Source: Buddleja alternifolia
Taxonomy: Eukaryota; Streptophyta; Magnoliopsida; Lamiales; Scrophulariaceae
Length of the DNA stretch: 64,000 bases
Assembly (NCBI GenBank): GCA_019426215.1
Contig: CM033395.1
Location: forward strand, 255,501 to 319,500
Direction: 5' to 3'
Positions 22,245-33,790 of this stretch are shown here, piece by piece (the stretch's first letter is position 1; each line of letters begins with the position of its first letter). The notes beneath the pieces are model-generated. The model saw nothing but the letters and a program-made list of their open reading frames with translations. It had not been told where the DNA came from and did no database searches. Position numbers and translations under genes: made by a program.

Positions 22245-22246
22245 AA
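22214..22246. repeat. Homopolymer tract C21 followed by A12
   Basis: Twenty-one cytosines (22214-22234) run straight into twelve adenines. True lengths are uncertain because such runs are error-prone in sequencing. Confidence 0.9.
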
Positions 22247-23224
22247 CCAAACCCCAAAATAATACTTTAATTATTTAGGTCCCAATTTTATTTACGATTT
22301 TTGGGGATAAATTCCTAATCACAAATCCAATTTTTGATTCAGTCGTATTAGATTTTTTACTCTCTGCACTCCCCAATTCAAATTGACATTTTGTTTTAAC
22401 TTCACAAACATTGTGAAACGACACAAATACCCCAACTAAACATTAACATCACATTTCACCCTTCCCACCCTCTCATCTTTTTCTGTAGTCCCTTAGGCCC
22501 TAATTGGTTGGCAACTACTACCATGAAAAATTATATTTTAGAGATTTTTTCTCCGAATAATGTGTTTGGTTGGCGCATCATCAAAACTTTCTTTTATAAC
22601 AAATCTCAAAATTCCGTCTATGTTTGAAGAAATTCTTGCAAAAATAGAGAAAAAGTATATTTTTACTATTCATGATTTGACAGTTCACGCTCATCGATTG
22701 AAAATTTTTCTTGGTTATTTCTCAACATCGAGAGTCAAATTAATCACATATTCTAATGCAAAATAATGCAGCGTTCAAAATGGGATCCATTTTGCCTGGT
22801 TTTTATATCTAAATCGTTGAGTTTAACTAAAATATGTTTACAAAAATTATATCCAAACAAATTTTTCACAAGAAATGACATATCATAACAACTATAATCA
22901 TTACATGTTTTTCTCTAAAGAAAAACTCATTAAAACACTTTTTTCAGACCACATTTGTTATCCCTAATTAAAATCATTTTTCTACAATTAAATCCTTAAT
23001 TAGGCCCCCATTGGATGAGATACTATTTCCAATTTCTCATTTTCCTTAAAAAAAAGTAAGAGAATTTACTTTTGAGAGAGCATAGATATGCTAGATAAAA
23101 TGTGTTGAATGAGTTTTTTTAATAGAAAAAAGTGTAATGATTAGGTGTCATGTGATATTTGTTTTTAAAAGAAAAATTGTTTTTTTGAAAAATTAATATG
23201 AATGAGTTTTTATTTTTTAAGAAA
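22247..23224. other. Unassigned AT-rich sequence
   Basis: No gene or complete transposon recognised. Two similar stretches (GGCCCTAATTGGTTGG near 22496 and AGGCCCCCATTGGATGAG near 23002) lie in the same orientation, so they are not terminal inverted repeats. Confidence 0.4.
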
Positions 23225-23623
23225 TTTTAGACATATTTAAATTGGATCATTCTCCACATCACCACTAATGTCGAATCCATTGATGGCCAGCAATTGCGAA
23301 GATCCTCTTGTCTTGAGTGGGCACCATCCCTCCTGGACATGCTGTCCAATTTACGTGTTTCACTCAAGAACAAAAGTCTCCATTTTTGTTTTTATGCGTG
23401 GAGGAAGCACATTAATACGGCATTCAAAGAAATGCGATCTATAGAGTTGACTTTTCTATGCTCTTCTGAACTTCTCAAGTGCCTCAAGGATTTCCCAGCC
23501 CCACTCAAAATATCCGCACTAATAATGACACCAAATGGAGAAGAAAAATGCATTAAGAAAGCATTTAAATGCATTTGCAGAACTTTCCCCGAGTTAAATG
23601 GAGAATTTGTCGGATGTCGATAG
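23225..23623 (+). CDS. Unrecognised ORF, possible host gene fragment or last exon
   Basis: An open frame of about 130 codons runs from a TTTTAG acceptor-like site (about 23228) to the TAG at 23621. It has no ATG at its upstream end, so it would be an exon rather than a whole gene. Unlike nearby sequence it has balanced composition, with Leu-rich blocks such as APSLLDMLSNLRVSLKNKSL and LTFLCSSELLKCLKDFPAPL. I do not recognise the family. It lies in the only part of the window free of LTR elements. It could equally be a decayed gene piece captured by a transposon. Confidence 0.3.
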
Positions 23624-23766
23624 CTACCTTGGCATGTGTATATAATTTGAAATACCAGATAAAGTATAAAATTGGAGTAAATAATCTTTATTGAAACTAA
23701 GAAATCATATTATTATTGAATGTTTATGATTCTTGCATTTAGTGTCTTCTCTCGAAGTTTTTCAAG

Positions 23767-24736
23767 GAGATAAATACACCCCCCCCGTAATATATCGAAT
23801 TATGCACTTACACTCCTGTGAAAAAAAATTTATCAACAAATTCCCCTAGGAAAAAAATAATAAAGAAGTAATTTAGCTCCTCACGCGCCCCACACGCATG
23901 TTTCGCGACTGGTTATAAGTTTTTTGCCTTGATATGACTATTTTCCCCCTAATTTAAGACTGTTGGATCTAATCTGAGAAAATAAATGGTTTAGATTAAA
24001 TGATTATATATTTATCAATTCAATATATTATAACCATAGATCTTGGTTAAGATCAACGATTGAGATTTACAATCTTATATTTATATAAATTTATATTTTT
24101 ATAGTTTAAATTTACAAAAAAATTATTAAAAATATATATCGACATAGTAATATACGGAGTCTGCACTATATGTATATGTATAGACTCCGTACATGCACCA
24201 CTAGTCCTCTACCTCCACCCCATCATCACCAACCACATGCACATAAGGGTGGGTCGGCGACTGTCTGGTGTGGAGGGGTGGAAGTAAAGGACCCACGGTG
24301 CATGTGGTTGGTGATGATATGTATCTATACATATACATATATGTGCAGTCACCGTATGTTACTATGCTGATATATTTTTAATAATCTTTTGAAAATTTGA
24401 ATAATAAAAATATAAATTTATATAAATATAAGATTGTAAGTCTCAACCGTTGATCTTAATCAATATCTTTGGTTATGATATATTGAACTTTAAAATATAT
24501 ATGCATTTAATCTAAACCATTGATTTTATCAGATTAGATCCAACGCTCTTAAATTAGGGGCAAAATAGTCATATCAAGACAAAAAACTTATAACCAGTCA
24601 TGAAACATGCATGTGGGGCGTGTGAGGAGCTAAACTGCTTCTTTATTTTGTCCTGGGGGGGTTTGTTGATAATTTTTTTCACTGGGGGGCAAGTGCATAA
24701 TCCGATATATCACAGAGGGTCAAGTATATTTATCTT
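23767..24736. mobile_element. Mutator-like foldback element 2 (non-autonomous)
   Basis: 970 bp with terminal inverted repeats of about 380 bp. The left starts GAGATAAATAC and the right ends TATATTTATCTT; inner landmarks include TAGCTCCTCACGCGCCCCAC against GTGGGGCGTGTGAGGAGCTA. The direct repeat GTTTTTCAAG flanks it (23757-23766, 24737-24746), fitting a 9-10 bp Mutator-type duplication. The centre (about 24155-24365) is also partly palindromic: ATCATCACCAACCACATG pairs with CATGTGGTTGGTGATGAT. No transposase is encoded. Confidence 0.85.
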
Positions 24737-24865
24737 GTTTTTCAAGTAAGCTGATATAATTAGTTTTTCCTTTTTTATGATTCAAAATTGCTATTGAACT
24801 TGAGAGTGTGGTTTCTTCTAGTATATTCATGTTGAGTGCTCATCACATTCAAGCAGTTTATCTGT

Positions 24866-24885
24866 GAGTGTTTTGTGTGGGAATG
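24866..24885 (-). repeat. Copy of the element I LTR terminus beside element G
   Basis: TGTGAGTGTTTTGTGTGGGA is identical to the left edge of the element I LTR at 60048-60067, on the other side of element G. Beyond these 20 bases the two sequences differ. Confidence 0.5.
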
Positions 24886-24918
24886 CAGAGTGTCCAACTT
24901 ATCCAGTCCGCATGAAAT

Positions 24919-25045
24919 TGTTAGAGTTTATTTTAGTATAGGTTTCCTTATTTGTTTATTTCCTTTATTATGCTTTTCATTGCTTTGTATCTCTATATAA
25001 ACCTTCTCTCATTATTATAATACACAAGGGGATTTTACCTTAACA
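24919..25045 (+). mobile_element. 5' LTR of element G
   Basis: TGTTAGAGTTTA...TTAACA, 127 bp. It contains a TATA-like TATATAAA at 24994-25001. The putative primer-binding site TGGTATCAACC follows at once (25046-25056). Confidence 0.9.
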
Positions 25046-25056
25046 TGGTATCAACC
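25046..25056 (+). promoter_or_regulatory. Primer-binding site of element G
   Basis: TGGTATCAACC directly after the LTR: a variant of the copia initiator tRNA-Met site that matches over the first eight bases. Confidence 0.7.
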
Positions 25057-25390
25057 TAAAAACATCCTAGGGTTTACAAAATTACATAGGCAGTTCCCCC
25101 GCCCTTCTCCCTTGCTCTGCCGCCGCCGTCGACTTCTCTCTCACCATCGGCGTCTCTCTTCCTCTCCCTTAAGTTGTTGCTTCCCTCAATGCAATATTTT
25201 TTCACTATACGGCCTTCTACAGCACTACTATCCCATCAAATCACGGGATCATTGTGCCTTTCAACCTCGCTGGTATTCTCCTTCTTTTGGTTGACTCAGT
25301 TGATTTTCTATGATAATTATTCTCGATCACTTTTTCTCTCTCTTCTTTTCTATTTACGTTGTTACGTGTTTTCGATTATCTCCCTCCATT

Positions 25391-25557
25391 ATGTCTGAAA
25401 CTCCCAAAATCCTTAGCCACTCGTACCGATATCCGTGAACCCCCACCTCTTACTCTTAAAACGTAGGTCATTCACCCCGCTTTAGCCGCCGGAAATATCC
25501 ACTCTTCGTTTGATTTCAAGCTTACTGATAATGATTCCAACTATAAATTATGGCGCG
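25391..25557 (+). pseudogene. Gag N-terminus of element G (first part)
   Basis: After the leader, an interrupted frame reads MSETPKIL near 25391, then SSFDFKLTDNDSNYKLWR up to the SIRE insertion. It resumes at 33097 with GMFMDLCRSYSVFDHLSG, giving a continuous Gag across the insertion. Stops in the first part show decay. Confidence 0.75.
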
Positions 25558-26550
25558 TGTTGCTCCCAAGTTGGCATACGAAAGTGTCTAGAAGGGAGGG
25601 GGGGTTGAATAGACCCTGAAGTCTATTTTGACTTCAAAAATTATTTCGTATTAAAATTGTTTGGACGCTTGAAAATATAAACGTTTGGATGAGCGTTTAC
25701 TTGAATATGTAGGCGCTTGACTGAGCGTCTTCATGAAGACTGTTTTGATAAAGTTGACTTAGACTCAAAATTTGAATAATATAATCAGATAGGTTTAAGT
25801 GTTCAGTTCTTTAATCAGGGTTAGCACAGCAGAATGATTTAATAAGTCTTCTCTTTGAAAGTGTTTAGCGTCACAAAGTTTTTCTTAGTTGCTTATCTTT
25901 AAATTGTTTTGAACGCTTACAGAGCTTAGCGCTTGGTCAAGCGCTTAAGAATGATTTGAAAGCTTAGCATTCTTTTTTACTTAAATTAGACGCTTGACTG
26001 TTTTATATGCTTTTTCAAGATATCATGTGCAACTGTAAGTAAAGCAAATAAAACAGTAAATAACACAATAAATTGTAAGGTTCACTGGGTGGTGTAATCA
26101 GAGCTACGTCCTTCTTTTCCTACGCACTTGGAGGAATTCCACTAGATTGATTATCGAAGGATTACAAAGAGGCTTCTACAAAATAGGGAACAAATGGATG
26201 TCGATGGCTTGAGCTCCTTGGTCACACAGATTTCTGCTACAAGACACTTCTATCCTCAGAAGACAATCTCGAGCTCCTTAATCACACAGATTTCAGCTCC
26301 AATAAAGACCTTCATCAATAAGCTTCTTTTACACAAAAATACTGTTTGTAGAATCAACACACTTTCTCACTCAGATGAAAGGTGTTGGAGATTTGTCACG
26401 GGTTTGTTTGATGTTGGAAAGTTCAAACAACTTAGGATATCTCAATAATAGTGTAGGATTCTTTTATGAAGATGTTTGAGATATCGGTGACTATCTTTGG
26501 AATGTATTTGAGAAGCTTGAGGGATTTTGGAGCTTCGATAAAAACCTTCT

Positions 26551-27972
26551 TGATAGGTGTGAGATTTACGTGTTCTAGAGCCTCACATTCATTGTGTTTA
26601 CATTGGTTTATGCATGAATTATGCCACATATGCGGTTAATTTGTGTGCTTTTGAGTAAAGGTGGAAAATCAGTGCAATTGAGGAAAATTGGAGGGAAATG
26701 CAGAATCTCAGAGTACTTAGAGACTGAATTTGACAAATGTTTCTTCTATAAAGTTTTAGAGCTCTATATTAGCTTCACGTGAAAACTTGAATCACCTAAA
26801 TCAGAGATCTGGATAAAAACTTATGAAGAAAACAAGATCGCTGAGCAAAATGAAAATTGCTACTGCATCCAACGTACGAACGTTGGAGTCGGCTGGACGA
26901 ATTTTGGCAAGTTTTGAGACCTAATTCAAGTAGAAGACCTGGGGATCCTCTTCTATAAATACCTCCTCTTATAGCAACAAAAGAAAGAGACAAAAATACA
27001 CATAGAATAGAGCCCTAATGGGGTTTAGACTTAGTTTTTACATATTCATGAAGATTTTCAAAAACTCTTGAAGGTGAAGAAATTAAGAAGCATGGAAGAG
27101 ATGAAGATCAAAGTTCAAGCATCAAAAATACGAGGGAGTTTCTTAGATTTAGATTTGTTTTTGTCTATGAATATGAATTTTAATTTAAGTTTCTATCTTT
27201 TATCTTTTATGATGAATTAGATTCTTCGAACTAAGGCCATGTTGTGGCTAAATTATGATATTTGAGTTATAAATTGTGTTTTTCATATTAATTCTATTGT
27301 TGCTTTGTGTATTGATTTTGTGCTTTAATTCCAATCATATGTTTGATCACCATATGCTTGCTAATTAACCTAGTTTATTCATTCGGGAGAATATAGATTA
27401 GGGTTCAAAGAAATCATCACATCATCCGAAAAACATGAGGAATTGCACCTAGGGATAGGTATAGATTCTCGGGTGCTGTTAGCTGGATTCATCCGAGGAA
27501 ATTCTAAAACGTGAATGCATGGTTAATGATTTGATTCTCGGATAGATGTATTTAGAGAACCGTCACTTAGTCATAGGATTATTATAGCCGAGACATTGGG
27601 TAGTGATTAATTAAGGAATTTCCACCAAAGCGACAATACTCTAATAATATGAGAACATGTTTATAATGAAAATTGATTAATTTGTGCGAACACATGTGTC
27701 TTAGTTGCTCTCTTCCATAGCTATCATGATTTCGAAATCTCGTTTCTTGTATCTTGCTTCCATAATATTTGAGTTAATTCTTGTTTTAGTTTATTTTATT
27801 GCTTTTAAAATCTTTAAATCTTTAGTTTTAGTTTAATTATTGCTTGCTTTAAATTCAAAAATTCTAAAATACAAGTCTCTATGGGATCGACAATCCGGAC
27901 TTAAAAATCCACTTTATTACTACACACGAACAGTCCACTTGCTGTGCAAACACGTGAGGATTTCTCGTGTCA
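26551..27972 (+). mobile_element. 5' LTR of element F
   Basis: Starts TGATAGGTGTGAG and ends TTCTCGTGTCA. A TATA-like TATAAATA lies at 26954-26961. It includes the module GAGACTGAATTTGACAAATG near 26720, also found in the LTRs of A and C. Confidence 0.92.
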
Positions 27973-27978
27973 AGCTTT

Positions 27979-27996
27979 TGGCGCCGTTTCCGGGGA
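27979..27996 (+). promoter_or_regulatory. Primer-binding site of element F (tRNA-Asp type)
   Basis: TGGCGCCGTTTCCGGGGA differs by one base from the complement of the plant tRNA-Asp 3' end, which is intact in element H. Confidence 0.9.
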
Positions 27997-28094
27997 CTTA
28001 TTTTTTTAGGTTTTGTTTTTATTGCAAGTTTTTATAATTTTTGTTTTATATTTATTTTTGCTTTAGTTTTTTGTCTTAAATCTAATTCCAATAA

Positions 28095-29141
28095 ATGGCA
28101 GGAAATCTTCCGTTTCTGACCCCGGAGCAACGAGAATGGTTTCTAGGACTCATTCAGGCTATGCAACTCACTCTCGAGGATTTGGATTGTCCGAGAAATA
28201 GGCAATGGGTGTTTGACGTCATTCAAGTATGTTATGCACAAGGATTCTTTCCACAACATTGCCAAGTGAGAATTCCTACTCCGGAGGAATAACTCGATAA
28301 CACTATTGGAGAGCTCCGCCTTACATTGATGGAAGTATCTCGGGAAATAAAGTAGACTACTTGTCAACTCGAGCAACTATTGAGCAAAATGTCTGAAGAA
28401 GCACTGGAGTCATGGCCAAGTCACACTGAGATCAATATAGAGGGGCAATGCATTGACGTGACAGTGAGAGAAGATGATGAATGGGGAAACGAACGGATCT
28501 CTACCCAGCAGATTTCACCCGAACGAGCAGCAAAAAGTGTAGCAGAGTTAGAAGCATTACTGTATGGCACGTTTGAATGTGTAGAACTAGAAACTCCCAT
28601 TTCCAAGCCTTGCACTCCTACAGCTTCTCAAACGGTTGAAGATTCTCCACCATCTTCCCTCTCCACAGGTAAATCGGTTTTTGATGCCGACGATGGTAAA
28701 TTGTCATTGAATGTAGGAGATGACATGGTTAATTTTGATAGCTATGAGGTTTTTGAGCATCCACTTGATTTTGATTTGTCTTTACACATTGATGCTTTTG
28801 ATCCTTTTAGTATTGAGCAATTTCAGGAGAAACGAGCCAATGATCTTCTACATCCCTACATCGTGGACTTCAAGTATGTCAAAGTGACGGGTGAAGAACA
28901 ACGAGACATTGTCTCTAACTTGGAAGAGAGTCCACACCACCATCCGAAGCATGGGGAAGAAAGGGAAATAGAGGTGTTGAGGAACCATAAAAGAATTAAT
29001 GAGTGGATGATTTCTTGGTCTCAACCTAGGGTATTTATCACACACGATGGGCCAATCCTCAATACCAACGACCAAAGATTGAATGAATACCCAAGAGTTG
29101 ATTGGAGAACAAACAAGGCGCTTATACGTAAACCTCCTTGA
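28095..29141 (+). pseudogene. Gag-derived fusion ORF of element F, with two in-frame stops
   Basis: One frame from MAGNLPFLTPEQREWF to the end, about 348 codons, interrupted only by TAA at 28290-28292 and TAG at 28353-28355. Both are plausible former glutamine codons. The N-terminus matches the Athila Gag start ([17 protein letters not shown] in C). The part around the stops resembles the Gag segment before the GC repeat (EERLDEQI... in C). The C-terminal part (LSLNVGDDMVNFDSYEVFEH) matches the sequence after the protease in C. The central Gag domain, the protease core and all of Pol are missing. It may once have made a small Gag-like protein; now it is broken. Confidence 0.7.
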
Positions 29142-30840
29142 GCCAACTCTGTAAAGTCAAGCTAGTGACTTTAAAAGAGCGTTTCTTGGGAGGCAACCCA
29201 AGTTTGTAAGTTTTTCTTTCATCTCTTTGTTTTTGTGTGTTTCTTGTTTTGCTTTGTTTTTAGGTTTCCTTTCTGTTTTGGTGTTTTCTTTGAACATGCA
29301 CTTTTGGCATGTATTCCTTTATGCTTGATGCTTTGGTTTGTTTTGAGTATGTTGAGCATGATTAGTATCCGGTTCCCTTCCCTTTGGTTTGAGATGTTTG
29401 ATTTTGATGATTTGAGCTGGAAAGACACACTTGTGGATGAAGGATTATTTTTCAACATCCTTGGTTGTGGGTCTACTTTTATACCCTTATTTCACGCTTT
29501 TATGTGAGACAACATTGAGGACAATGTTGAGTTTAAGTTTGGGGGTGTATGTGGGTAGTACTTTGTGCTTTTAATACATTCATATCATGTGTTCCTAGTT
29601 TAGCTCAAGTTCGGGGAAATTTATATGCTATCATGTTTGGATGCTTTTATGTTGAGAAAATCGAGCATGAAATTTTATTTTTTTTAGCCACCAATTAATG
29701 CAATGAAATGGATTAACTTGAGACAATGGCATGATTTCTTGATTAATTTGGAATTTAATGGACTACACATATCTTTACTTTGCTCGTGGGACCTTAGATT
29801 AGAGTAGATTTTTCTTAGATGAATCACAAATGCACAATAAGTCGAGGGTAGAGGAGCTAAGTTGGATAATCATTCTGAAACACTTAAGGAATTTCTCCCG
29901 AAAATATTGACTTAGATTCTTCTTAAGGTCATGAGTTGAGTAGTTGCTTCATATGCTTAATGAATAATGAATAAGGTTGATGATAATTGGTATGACTATA
30001 AAGTCAGGCTAATATGTACTGGAGGTGACAAGTAACATAACTATAAACTGTACTGTTATGCTAATTTGAGCTAAGCTCAAGCCAATTAAAGTTAAAAGCG
30101 AATGAAAGGTCTAGTTTTATTTCGTGGCCTTTGGCACTCGAGTGATTAAATCCGTAAGGAGTGTCTGGACACTTAATGCCCTAACACTATCTAGTTTGGG
30201 AGTCATTGGTCTAAAACTAGATACATGGGTGTCATAGAAAGCCTAAGGGAATAGAACATTGCACATGACCTAGCCTTAATGAATTTAAATGGAAGTTTCA
30301 TGTGAGTTTAAAGTCTAAATTGATTGAGTAATGAAGTTTAAGTGGCTATGGAGTTTTCTATGAGGCTTGTGCTTTAGGATTGATCGAAGGTTAATATATA
30401 TGGGAGAAAATCTGAAATTTGGTAAGGGTGCCACTTAACCATAATGCCGTAGACTTACAATCACTACACCCTTTGGAAGTTGTTTATTCGAGTCAAGGTG
30501 TAACATGAGCAAGTTTTTGATATGTGTATATAATTTTTGAGCTTTAACGGTTGATTTTGTGCCATTAATTCTTGTTAATTTTGTTGAGTTGTCTTGATTG
30601 GCTGTGGTTTGAAATTTTTTGATTTTGTGGGTAAATCATCTGCAAACCCTCACGAGACTATACTCGTCCTCTCTGGCAACTTTGAGGTTTAAAGGCTTGT
30701 TGAACACGCTAAGTGCAATCGTGCACTCTACGAAAATGAGTTGTTTTTATTTTTGTTATAGTTTAGTTTTAGTTTTAGTTTGATGTTTGATCATGGTTTT
30801 GTCATTTAAGTCTTTTGATTGCTCGGGGACGACCAATGTT
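29142..30840 (+). other. 3' noncoding region of element F
   Basis: Holds the post-pol stem-loop (29185-29202), the stem-loop AACATTG-AGGA-CAATGTT (29511-29528), an internal polypurine copy AAGTTTGGGGGTGT (29535-29548), the stem TTGAGC-TAA-GCTCAA (30066-30080) and a weakened stem before the polypurine tract (30818-30837). The order is the same as in A, C and H. Confidence 0.75.
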
Positions 30841-30854
30841 AAGTTTGGGGGTGT
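30841..30854 (+). promoter_or_regulatory. 3' polypurine tract of element F
   Basis: AAGTTTGGGGGTGT immediately precedes the LTR start TGATAGG. It is identical to that of element C. Confidence 0.85.
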
Positions 30855-32277
30855 TGATAGGTGTGAGATTTACGTGTTCTAGAGCCTCACATTCATTGTG
30901 TTTACATTGGTTTATGCATGAATTATGCCACATATGCGGTTAATTTGTGTGCTTATTGAGTAAAGGTGGAAAATAAGTGCAATTGAGGAAAACTGGAGAG
31001 AAATGCAGAATTTCAAAGTACTTAGAGACTAAATTTGATAAATGTTTCTTCTATAAAGTTTTAGATCTCTGTCGTAGCTTCACGTGAAAACTTGAATCAC
31101 CTAAATCAGAGATCTGGAGAAAAACTTATGAAGAAAAGAATATTGCTGCGCAAAATGAAAATTGCTACTGCATCCAACGTACGAACATTGGAGTCGGCTG
31201 GACAAATTTTGGTAAGTTTTGAGACCTAATTCAAGTAGAAGACCTGGGGATCCTCTTCTATAAATACCTCCTCTTATAGCAGCAAAAGAAAGAGACGAAA
31301 ATACACATAGAATAGAGCCCTAATAGAGTTTAGACTTAGTTTTTACATATTCATGAAGATTTTCAAAAACCCTTGAAGGTGAAGAAATCAAGAAGCATGG
31401 AAGAGATGAAGATCGAAGTTCAACCATCAAAAATACGAGGGAGTTTCTTAGATTTAGATTTGTTTTTGTCTATGAATATGAATATTGATTTAAGTTTCTA
31501 TCTTTTATCTTTTATGATGAATTAGATTCTTCGAACTAAGGCGATGTTCAGGCTAAATTATGATATTTGAGTTATAAATTGTGTTTTTCATATTAATTCT
31601 ATTGTTGCTTTGTGTATTGATTTTGTGCTTTAATTCCAATCATATGTTTGATCACCATATGCTTGCTAATTAACCTAGTTTATTCATTCGGGAGAATATA
31701 GATTAGGGTTCAAAGAAATCATCACATCATCCGAAAAACATGAGGAATTGCTCCTAGGGATAGGTATAGATTCTCGGGTGCTGTTAGCCGGATTCATCCA
31801 CGGAAATTCTAAAACGTGAATGCATGGTTAATGATTTGATTCTCGGATAGATGTATTTAGAAAACCGTCACTTAGTTATAGGATTATTACAGCCGAGACA
31901 TCGGGTAGTAATTAATTAAGGAATTTCCACCAAAACAACAGTAGTCTGATAATATGAAAACATGTTAATAATGAAAATTGATTAATTTGTGCCAACACAT
32001 GTGTCTTAGTTTATCTCTTCCATACCTATCTTAATTTTGACATCTTATTTCTTGGATCTTGCTTCCATAATATTTGAGTTAATTCTTGTTTTAGTTTATT
32101 TTATTGCTTTTAAAATCTTTAAATCTTTAGTTTTAGTTTAATTATTGCTTGCTTTAAATTCAAAAAGTCTAAAATACAAGTCTCTGTGGGATCGACAATC
32201 TGGACTTAAAAATCCACTTTATTACTACACACGAACAGTCCACTTGCTGTGCAAACACGTGCGGATTTCTCGTGTCA
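30855..32277 (+). mobile_element. 3' LTR of element F
   Basis: Same sequence as 26551-27972 with scattered substitutions; TATA-like TATAAATA at 31259-31266; ends CTCGTGTCA before the CTTCT duplication. Confidence 0.92.
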
Positions 32278-33096
32278 CTTCTTCAACAAGCTTCTTTTAC
32301 ACAAAAATACTGCTTGTTGAATCAATGAACTTTCTCGAATTGCAATATGGCTATGGAGTTTATAAGCTTTTATCTCAAATAATTTCAGCAAAGTTTCTCT
32401 CTTTGCACACTCTAAAGTTTTGCTGAGGGTACTATTTATAGAGACCTTGGGAATTGTCCATTGGATACAATCAGACGCGTGTCTCTCACGCTGCTCGTCA
32501 AATAGTCCCTTCTTGACATTCCTCAATTTCTGCTGGTTCCGATTGGATAGGAGCAGACTTGAACTCTAAAAAGCTGACAGTCTAGTCAAAATGTGGCTTG
32601 TCCACAAGTCATAAAGTCTTGTTGTATTTAATGCACTTTGAATTTATTTCCCGTTGGAAATAAATGACCATTGATGATTGGATGACTTGAGAATGTATTT
32701 CAAGTGAATCTAATCTTGAATCGCTTGAGTGATTTGAGCTCTTGGCTCAACACTCCTGGAACAGTACTTTAGCGTTAGCTAGGCGCTAAGAACTTTATCT
32801 TGAACACTTGATTCATAACTCCTGAAATAGTTTTTAAGCGTTTGACAGACGCTTAAGACAAATCTTCATCTTCACTTGACTTCAGACGCTTGAATCTTCA
32901 ACTTCATCTTTGATAGACTCACCCAGAATTCTATCAGCGACTCGGTATCTAATACTAAGTCTAAAATCTATAAAGATAAAAATTACAAGCCTAACAAACT
33001 AATAAACTTTCAAACACTTATACATTCTTTTGGGGTCTAACATAAAATCCTATCTTGTCATCTCAAAACATCTAACATGATATTCCTAACAACGCG

Positions 33097-33790
33097 GTAT
33101 GTTTATGGACCTCTGCCGTAGTTATTCCGTTTTTGATCATCTCTCTGGAAAATCCGAACCCTCTTCTGATGAGGATGACTCTTGGTTTGCTCTTGACTCC
33201 ACCATTAAATGTTGGTTTTATTCCATGGTGGATTTAAAATTACTCAAAAATATTCATTTAGAATATTCCACTTCACCCAAATTATGGTTTACAATTGAAG
33301 AACATTTTCTCAACAATAAACCTTCTCGTTCTTTGCAAATTAACGAGCGTTTTCATACCCTCCAAACTCAATATTGTAAAGAGATGAAACATCTTGTTGA
33401 TAATCTCGCCGATCTTGATAGCCCTATTACTGACTAAGTCCTGATCCTTCAACTTTTACAAGGTCTTCCCGAGTCCTACCTCCCCTTCGTCACTATAATG
33501 ACTACCCAAAAACCCTTTGCGTCTTTCTCCAAAGTTCGCAATTTACTCCTTACACATGAAGCCCCCGAATCCCGTTTTCACTCAAATCCGCCCACTACCA
33601 ATTCCGCAACTGCTCTCTTTTTCCAAAATAAATTTCAAACTCGAAACACGTATCGCGGTAATGGAAAATATCGGGGATGAGGTGGTGGTCGGTCTGGTGA
33701 CCTTGGTGGTCAATCTCACCAACAACACCACTCGGGCTACAGTCCAAATTACAATGCCAGCACCCATTTTAATTATTTAAATCAGTAGGC
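33097..33790 (+). pseudogene. Gag of element G, second part
   Basis: Continues the Gag from 25557: GMFMDLCRSYSVFDHLSG, KCWFYSMVDLKLLKNIH, INERFHTLQTQYCKEMKHL, then a stop at 33435 and further Gag (LQLLQGLPESYLPFVTIM) to a Gly/Arg/Asn-rich end near 33700. It has stops and at least one frame change. Confidence 0.8.

Larger units (their letters stand above)
26551..32277 (+). mobile_element. Non-autonomous Athila-type element F
   Basis: 5727 bp, flanked by a perfect CTTCT duplication (26546-26550, 32278-32282). It has two LTRs (1422 and 1423 bp), a tRNA-Asp-type primer-binding site, a Gag-derived ORF, the shared 3' noncoding region and a polypurine tract. Reverse transcriptase, RNase H and integrase are completely absent. 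It must have moved using enzymes from a related element. The LTRs are very similar by eye, so the insertion is fairly young. Confidence 0.92.
25558..33091 (-). mobile_element. Solo SIRE-type LTR, interrupted by element F
   Basis: On the minus strand it begins TGTTAGGAATATCATG (right edge 33091) and ends CTTGGGAGCAACA (left edge 25558). Without F it is about 1.8 kb. GCGCG (25553-25557) and ACGCG (33092-33096) flank it, a 5-bp duplication with one mismatch. No SIRE genes lie inside, so it is a solo LTR left by recombination between two LTRs. A TATA-like CTATAAATAGTACCC on the minus strand lies near 32427-32441. Confidence 0.85.

Noticed and set aside
22496..23020. Possible MITE bounded by GGCCC...ATTGG sequences
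   Set aside because: The two sequences are in the same orientation and no target duplication was found.
24170..24370. Short His/Pro-rich ORF
   Set aside because: It lies in the palindromic centre of Mutator-like element 2 and reads through its inverted repeat.
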